From NCBI GenBank assembly GCA_016705695.1, contig JADJLA010000002.1, forward strand, positions 248,001-312,000: 64,000 bases of DNA, read 5' to 3'. Below, in pieces: positions 59,702 through 64,000 of the stretch. The stretch is from Sphingobacteriaceae bacterium. GTDB lineage: Bacteria > Bacteroidota > Bacteroidia > B-17B0 > Aurantibacillaceae. Position 1 is the first letter of the stretch, and the number at the start of each line of letters is the position of its first letter. Under the pieces are notes generated by a model that was given only the letters and a program-made list of their open reading frames with translations, was not told the origin of the DNA and made no database searches. The position numbers and the translations under genes are program-made.

Positions 59702-60040
59702 ATGGACAGCGTAAGACAACAAAGAATAAACAAATTAGTACAAAAAGAATTGGCCGAAATTTTTAGAGGTGAGTCGCGAAATTTGTTTGGAGGAGCCTTT
59801 ATAACCGTAACTCAGGTAAGGGTTAGTGCCGATCTTGGGATAGCAAAAGTATATATCAGTATCATGGCAACAAAAGACCGTGACGCCATTTTTAAATTGG
59901 TGGAAGATCAAAAAGCACCAATCCGTAAACGCTTAGGTAATTTGGTTGGTAAACAATTACGTATTGTTCCCGAATTACATTTTTATTTGGACGATTCATT
60001 AGATTACGCCATGAAAATTGAAAGTCTGCTAAAAAAATAA
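59702..60040 (+). CDS. rbfA: Ribosome-binding factor A
   Basis: The protein has 112 residues from ATG 59702 (MDSVRQQRINKLVQKELAEI); a start at 59648 would add 18 non-conserved residues. The KH-like fold is shown by GGAFITVTQVRVSADLGIAK, VYISIMATKDRDAIFKLVED and RIVPELHFYLDDSLDYAMKI, all typical of RbfA. It binds 30S subunits in late maturation of 16S rRNA. It is followed after three bases by the LolC/E-type permease, so the two form an operon. Length is as usual for Bacteroidota. Confidence 0.95.
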   Translation: MDSVRQQRINKLVQKELAEIFRGESRNLFGGAFITVTQVRVSADLGIAKVYISIMATKDRDAIFKLVEDQKAPIRKRLGNLVGKQLRIVPELHFYLDDSLDYAMKIESLLKK

Positions 60041-60043
60041 AAA

Positions 60044-61246
60044 TTGAATCTTAGTTTTTTCATAGCACGCCGTTATCTTATCTCCAAAAAATCCAACAAT
60101 GCCATTAATATCATTAGTTGGATAAGCATTATCGCTATTGCTATCACCACCGGCGCACTTATTGTAATTCTTTCGGCCATGAACGGCTTAACCGGAGCTG
60201 TGGCCGGATTGTACAATACGTTTGAACCCGATCTTAAGATCACAGCTGCGAAAGGAAAATATTTTACGGCAGATGATGCTTTACTTCAAAAAATAAAAAC
60301 AATAAATGGCGTTGAAGCCATTTCGCAAACCTATTCGGATAAAGCTTTGATCAAAAATAACGAGAAACAAACTTTAGTTTCGGTAAAAGGCGTTGATGAT
60401 GATTTTACAAAGGTTACAAAAGTTGATTCCTCAATAGTAGAAGGTAAATATCAGATCAACCAAAAAAAGAATTTTATTGTATTAGGGCGCGGCGTGGCCA
60501 ATATACTTGGTGTGAATATCATGCAGATCTCGGGGGAGTTGAGTTTACTTAGTCCTAACAAAGGAAGAACAAGCAATTTAAACGCACAGGATAATTTTAC
60601 ACAAGTATATTTAACACCAAATGGTTTATTCTCACTAAACGACGAATTTGATTATCAATTTGTATTTGTAAGTTTAAAAACGGCTCGTGAATTATTTAGT
60701 GATAGCATTCGCGTAAGTGCCATTGAAGTAAAGTGCAATAATAAAGAAGAGGTTCAAAAAAAATTAATTTCCATGCTTGGAAATGATTATGTAGTGAAGA
60801 ACCGTTATCAATTGAATGATGTGTTATTTAAAACATTAGAAACTGAAAAGCTGGCTACATTTATTATTCTCGCATTTATTTTGATCATAGCCACGTTCAA
60901 TATCATTGGAGCGCTTACCATGCTCATCATTGAAAAGAAAAAGGATATCAAAACCCTATTTAGCTTGGGGGCCGATCTATCCCTTGTACGAAATATCTTT
61001 ATGCGCGAAGGATTTCTAATTACAGGTGTTGGTGCAACTATAGGCTTGATATTAGGTTTATTTGTTTGTTGGTTACAAATTAAATTTCATTTAGTAACTT
61101 TTGGTGATGAATTTGTGATCCCTTACTACCCTATTGAGTTACAAGCCAAAGATTTTGTTTGGATCTTTTGTTTGATCATGCTTATTGGGTTTTTTGCGGC
61201 ATTGTATCCGGTACGGTTTTTTACAAAAAGCGCGAAGTTGGATTAG
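60044..61246 (+). CDS. LolC/LolE-type ABC transporter permease
   Basis: The protein has 400 residues from TTG 60044; start NLSFFIARRYLISKKSNNAI agrees with the family's N-terminus. One TM helix (about 22-46, IISWISIIAIAITTGALIVI) is followed by a periplasmic MacB-like domain (about 60-260) and then three TM helices with the FtsX motif (LATFIILAFILIIATFNIIG, KKKDIKTLFSLGADLSLVRN). This is the layout of the lipoprotein-releasing LolC/E subunits, which extract lipoproteins from the inner membrane with the ATPase LolD. LolD is not in the window. It fits the many lipoproteins here. FtsX-like alternatives are less likely because of the KKKDI motif. Confidence 0.9.
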   Translation: MNLSFFIARRYLISKKSNNAINIISWISIIAIAITTGALIVILSAMNGLTGAVAGLYNTFEPDLKITAAKGKYFTADDALLQKIKTINGVEAISQTYSDKALIKNNEKQTLVSVKGVDDDFTKVTKVDSSIVEGKYQINQKKNFIVLGRGVANILGVNIMQISGELSLLSPNKGRTSNLNAQDNFTQVYLTPNGLFSLNDEFDYQFVFVSLKTARELFSDSIRVSAIEVKCNNKEEVQKKLISMLGNDYVVKNRYQLNDVLFKTLETEKLATFIILAFILIIATFNIIGALTMLIIEKKKDIKTLFSLGADLSLVRNIFMREGFLITGVGATIGLILGLFVCWLQIKFHLVTFGDEFVIPYYPIELQAKDFVWIFCLIMLIGFFAALYPVRFFTKSAKLD

Positions 61247-61365
61247 ATCACTCAATTTAAGGCAAGATCTGCTAGCCAACTATTTGATGCTCTTTTTAAA
61301 TGAACACAAATGTGAGCAAGCCCAAAAAGGATAAAAAAACCTATGAATAAAAATGGCGGTTAACT

Positions 61366-61830
61366 TTATTCAGGCACTTCGAAATTCGTTTCCCAAACCT
61401 TTCCGGTTTCAAGTTCAGAAAAAGTTACATTTAAAAATGCTGTGTCGTTCTCGGTAACTATCACTCGTTTAACAACCTTGCTTTCGGGATGAACTCCATC
61501 CCTCACATGGTCATCAATACGATGCATAAAGGGATATTTGATCGTTATACGTTCCTCTTCTGTTTGCACCAATTTGATAGCCTCTTCAAACATCACTTCC
61601 TCAAAGCGCTCAAGCATGATCTCATCGTTGATCTCCTTTTTAGCAAGGTCGGTTAATTTAGAGGCCCATTTTACAAAACTCTCGGTAGCTTTGTCGCGCA
61701 GTTCACTCTTAATATAATCTGGGATAGGTGAACGTATATCATCATGATCATTGAACCAATAATCGAACGACACTTCCATCATTTCATTTTCTACCATAGT
61801 TTTATTTTCTAATAATGAATTCGAGTCCAT
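61366..61830 (-). CDS. Uncharacterised acidic protein with FNR-like upstream site
   Basis: The protein has 154 residues, no signal or membrane segment. Recognisable are VSFDYWFNDHDDIRSPIPDY, KATESFVKWASKLTDLAKKE, MFEEAIKLVQTEEERITIKY and HRIDDHVRDGVHPESKVVKR; no family name comes to mind. The His/Asp-rich part might bind metal, which is a guess. It stands 100 bases after the Crp/Fnr gene and has a -7 box (TAAATTTG, minus 61849-61842) and a palindromic TGAT-N4-ATCA site at 61872-61885, so it is probably a target of that regulator and belongs to the same stress response. Confidence 0.65.
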   Translation of the reverse strand: MDSNSLLENKTMVENEMMEVSFDYWFNDHDDIRSPIPDYIKSELRDKATESFVKWASKLTDLAKKEINDEIMLERFEEVMFEEAIKLVQTEEERITIKYPFMHRIDDHVRDGVHPESKVVKRVIVTENDTAFLNVTFSELETGKVWETNFEVPE

Positions 61831-61841
61831 ATTTTTTTATT

Positions 61842-61885
61842 CAAATTTAAGGGTGATGAGAAAATTAATTCATGATTTAAATCAT
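61842..61885 (-). promoter_or_regulatory. Promoter with FNR-like box at about -41.5
   Basis: The -7 box TAAATTTG occupies 61849-61842 on the minus strand. The perfect palindrome ATGATTTAAATCAT (61872-61885) has the TGAT-N4-ATCA core of FNR/DNR sites. Taking the start about five bases past the box (near 61837), the site centre at 61878.5 falls near -41.5, the class II activator position. Confidence 0.6.
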
Positions 61886-61930
61886 TTTCACACCTGCTCT
61901 TAATCACAAAAGAGTAAAGCAAATAATAGA

Positions 61931-62620
61931 TCATTTTCTTCTAATTTTCATTTTGCCTGAGGCAATTTGTCGTAACTTTTTCTCATTAAGGATCGCTATC
62001 TCCTTTCCTTCAAAACCTATCACTTTATCCCTTTTGAAAATGGCTAATGTTCTGATCACTGTTTCATAGGTAGTTCCGCCCATGTTGGCCATATCAGTTC
62101 GTGAGATAGTGAAGCTGAGTAAATTTTTCACTTCCTTTTTCTGATACCCGAATACCTCAACGAGTTTTAAGAGAATTATTGCAATACGTACCTTAGGATC
62201 GAGTATGATCAAATTCTTCATACGCAGCTCAGCTTCCTGTAATTCGTCGGACATGAAATTAAGTAGGTAGATAACCATCTCAGGACTTGCCTTAAGAATG
62301 TTAAGAAAAACATTCAGCGGAACGAAAGTAACGATAGTTTGTGTGAGTGCTTCTGCAGAAACAGGATAACGTTTTGCATTAAACCCTCTATGACCAAGTA
62401 TCATACCCGTTGATGCTAAGCGAATGATCTTATCTGTTTTGTCATGTGCTTTCGACAAGACCTTAATGTTACCTTTTTCAACGAAATAGATACCCTTAAC
62501 TACTTCTCCTTCTGAAAAAATACGCTGGCCTGCTTCAAAATAAAATGTTTCCTTATTTGCTTTGAACATTTGAAGCCATTCATTACCACAGCACTTACTA
62601 AATAATTTGAGTGAAAACAT
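61931..62620 (-). CDS. Crp/Fnr-family transcriptional regulator
   Basis: The protein has 229 residues. The cyclic-nucleotide-binding-like sensor domain (about 20-140) has FEAGQRIFSEGEVVKGIYFV and EKGNIKVLSKAHDK. It is followed by the long dimer helix and the winged helix-turn-helix (about 165-215) with LSFTISRTDMANMGGTTYET and VIRTLAIFKRDKVIGFEG. In the recognition helix TYETVIRTL the Glu and Arg that contact TTGAT/TGAT DNA in FNR are kept, the Ser is Ile. Only a Cys pair near the N-terminus (SKCCGNEW) is seen, not FNR's four-Cys cluster, so it may sense heme, NO or other signals. It ends the RIC-moaA-crp cluster, 13 bases after moaA. Confidence 0.9.
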   Translation of the reverse strand: MFSLKLFSKCCGNEWLQMFKANKETFYFEAGQRIFSEGEVVKGIYFVEKGNIKVLSKAHDKTDKIIRLASTGMILGHRGFNAKRYPVSAEALTQTIVTFVPLNVFLNILKASPEMVIYLLNFMSDELQEAELRMKNLIILDPKVRIAIILLKLVEVFGYQKKEVKNLLSFTISRTDMANMGGTTYETVIRTLAIFKRDKVIGFEGKEIAILNEKKLRQIASGKMKIRRK

Positions 62621-62633
62621 TAGGATTAATTTA

Positions 62634-63623
62634 TCATCCGCCGATCATTACCATACTACGATTTTCTTGTGCTTTTAAAATTCCTGACTCACTTGAAAAA
62701 TCTTGAATTCCACCACGCTTGCTTTTTTTATTGTAAATAGATTCTCTGATCAATTGTTCAAGATCTTCTCCGGCACGTACTGCTTTTAAGAGATCCGTTT
62801 CACCTTGCGAGAAAAGACAATTCTTTATTCTACCATTAGCTGTTAATCGTATTCGATTACATGAATCACAAAAAGGATTACTTACAGTTGAAATAAGGCC
62901 GAAATTTCCTTTGTATGAATTTACACCGTATTTTCGAGAAGTGTCATTTGCTTTATCTTGGATCTTTGAAATATTATTTTTTCCAAAATATAAATTAGCT
63001 GCTTCCAGGATCTGTTCCGATCTAACCGTTTGCGTGAGATCCCATTTATTTCCTGAAAAAGGCATAAATTCTATGAATTGCACAGTGGTTGGCCATTCTT
63101 TAGTAAGATTAATAAAATCTATTAGTTCATTATCGTTTACATTCTTGATCACCACTACATTGATCTTAGGAACAAAACCATGCGTGAATAAAAGCTCTAT
63201 ATTACTCATCACTCTCTTAAAATAATCGCGACGTGTGATACTATTGAATTTACTTTCATCAAGCGTATCAAGACTCACATTTATTTTTTTTATCCCTGTA
63301 TCCTTGAAAGTTTGCAAATATTGATCAACCAATATTCCGTTAGTGGTAACGGCCAACTCACAATTAAATTTACTTAGCCTTTCTGCAACATTGGCAAAAT
63401 CCTTACGCAGTAGAGGTTCCCCTCCGGTAAAACGGATCTTGTTCACGCCCATTTTTACAAATGTACCGGCGATAGTCTCTATCTCCTCGGTACTCATAAT
63501 ATGATCTTTTGGAGAAAGTGGCACGCCTTCGGCAGGCATGCAATAAAAACAACGCAAGTTACAGCGCTCAGTTAGCGACAGTCGTAAATAGTTATGTTCT
63601 CTTCCGAACTGGTCCTGCAGCAT
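62634..63623 (-). CDS. moaA: GTP 3',8-cyclase MoaA (molybdenum cofactor synthesis)
   Basis: The radical-SAM enzyme has 329 residues and turns GTP into 3',8-cyclo-7,8-dihydro-GTP, the first step to the molybdenum cofactor. The SAM cluster is in LSLTERCNLRCFYCMPAEGV (Cys21, 25, 28). Other motifs are KIRFTGGEPLLRKDF (about 80), NVSLDTLDESKFNSITRRDY, the second cluster in NPFCDSCNRIRLTANGRIKN plus C (about 255-273), and the conserved C-terminal Gly-Gly (MVMIGG). The next Mo-cofactor gene is not in view. It starts one base after the hemerythrin stop codon and precedes the Crp/Fnr gene. Confidence 0.96.
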   Translation of the reverse strand: MLQDQFGREHNYLRLSLTERCNLRCFYCMPAEGVPLSPKDHIMSTEEIETIAGTFVKMGVNKIRFTGGEPLLRKDFANVAERLSKFNCELAVTTNGILVDQYLQTFKDTGIKKINVSLDTLDESKFNSITRRDYFKRVMSNIELLFTHGFVPKINVVVIKNVNDNELIDFINLTKEWPTTVQFIEFMPFSGNKWDLTQTVRSEQILEAANLYFGKNNISKIQDKANDTSRKYGVNSYKGNFGLISTVSNPFCDSCNRIRLTANGRIKNCLFSQGETDLLKAVRAGEDLEQLIRESIYNKKSKRGGIQDFSSESGILKAQENRSMVMIGG

Positions 63624-63624
63624 T

Positions 63625-64000
63625 TTATTTATATCTCTTTTGTTTTTTACTTATTTCCTCGAATTCCTCAGCCGATATCAATTTATGCGCTAATGGGAAT
63701 AATGTATAATCCTCGCGGTATATATGTAAGCGTAATAGCTCAGTAAATTCTCTACTTGTATCATAAGCAGTATCACATATGAACATTCTCGATTGAGGAT
63801 CCTTTATTCTAGTAGCAAGACCAAATAAATTAAAACACAAGGTTCCTAGCTGTATAAATTTAACATGATCATCTTCCATCACATCAATAGCTGTTTTAGG
63901 ATTCTCACCAATACTGTGCTCTCCTGATTCCAGTAATTTATCGTTAAGTATAGGAAAAAGTGCTTTGTCTTCTTTTTCATTATGTACCAAAAGATTGTTG
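63625..64000 (-). CDS. Hemerythrin/RIC-type di-iron protein (5' end beyond window)
   Basis: The visible 125 residues are the C-terminal part; the frame enters from the right edge as NNLLVHNEKEDKALFPILND. The iron ligand pattern HNEKED-x2-LFP, EDDHVKFIQLGTL (His about mid-chain) and LRLHIYREDYTLFPLAHKLI is that of RIC/YtfE/ScdA iron-sulfur-cluster repair proteins and hemerythrin-like domains. RIC proteins repair clusters damaged by nitric oxide or oxidants. In-frame starts such as TTG 63990 would cut the first helix and are not real starts. The operon order RIC-moaA-crp/fnr suggests a nitrate/nitric oxide response. Confidence 0.85.
   Translation of the reverse strand, partial: NNLLVHNEKEDKALFPILNDKLLESGEHSIGENPKTAIDVMEDDHVKFIQLGTLCFNLFGLATRIKDPQSRMFICDTAYDTSREFTELLRLHIYREDYTLFPLAHKLISAEEFEEISKKQKRYK

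Noticed and set aside
61247..61365. Possible small RNA between the LolC/E-type gene and the 154-residue gene
   Set aside because: No strong stem followed by a T-run, and no promoter box in a fitting place.

Overview
This is a chromosomal stretch from a low-GC member of the Bacteroidota. Two large secreted proteins end in type IX secretion (T9SS) sorting domains with the YPNP signature. Promoter-like TAnnTTTG boxes sit just upstream of start codons and Shine-Dalgarno sequences are nearly absent. A GWxTD-domain protein, an Obg starting NFVDYVKIC and an alpha-2-macroglobulin with a carboxypeptidase-regulatory-like insert also fit this phylum. I cannot place it below the phylum.

Layout. 1-2.6 kb: an efflux operon on the minus strand (TetR regulator, TolC, HlyD adaptor running off the left edge). 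2.6-4.1 kb: decayed DNA with a frameshifted MarR gene and a remnant of a CzcA-type RND pump. 4.1-8.1 kb: a small integrative element with three uncharacterised cargo genes, a short helical protein and a large serine recombinase, lodged against a tRNA-Ser(UGA) gene that the recombinase frame crosses antisense. Five copies of a palindrome centred on GTA-AAA-TAC lie in this element. 8.2-17.8 kb: GWxTD protein and glycosyltransferase, two T9SS proteins, lipoproteins, and L35/L20. 17.8-32.5 kb: alkyltransferase-like protein, LuxE-like ligase, 2-hydroxyacid dehydrogenase, DnaB, CocE-type hydrolase, a 38-residue Cys-rich membrane peptide, NAD(P)HX repair enzyme, IspE, a DUF4846 gene with an internal stop, EttA and a TPR protein. 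32.6-49.5 kb: housekeeping genes (GyrA, ClpC, Lpd, PurA, PrsW, Sua5, Hpt, Adk, Obg, MiaA, MATE pump). 49.8-54.8 kb: a very large alpha-2-macroglobulin and a small exported protein. 54.8-59.6 kb: MsbA-type ABC exporter, SGNH hydrolase and a fused UDP-GlcNAc 2-epimerase/FAD oxidoreductase. 59.7-64 kb: RbfA, a LolC/E permease, and a RIC-type hemerythrin, MoaA and Crp/Fnr cluster followed by a gene with an FNR-like site at about -41.5.

The most unusual points are: (1) the epimerase/flavoprotein fusion in an apparent operon with an exporter and an SGNH hydrolase; (2) a family of three long hairpin elements placed at stop codons, whose terminal arms differ between copies yet stay self-complementary; (3) the palindrome array spanning non-coding and coding DNA in the mobile element; (4) an adenylate kinase with a histone H1-like Lys/Ala tail; (5) near-leaderless promoter placement for several genes; and (6) the FNR-type site.

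Four genes (marR-like, 46.4 kb, alpha-2-macroglobulin, epimerase fusion) are each broken by one base in a homopolymer run. This pattern may be sequencing error rather than biology, and I annotate them with that caution. I found no CRISPR array, no rRNA and no complete insertion sequence.
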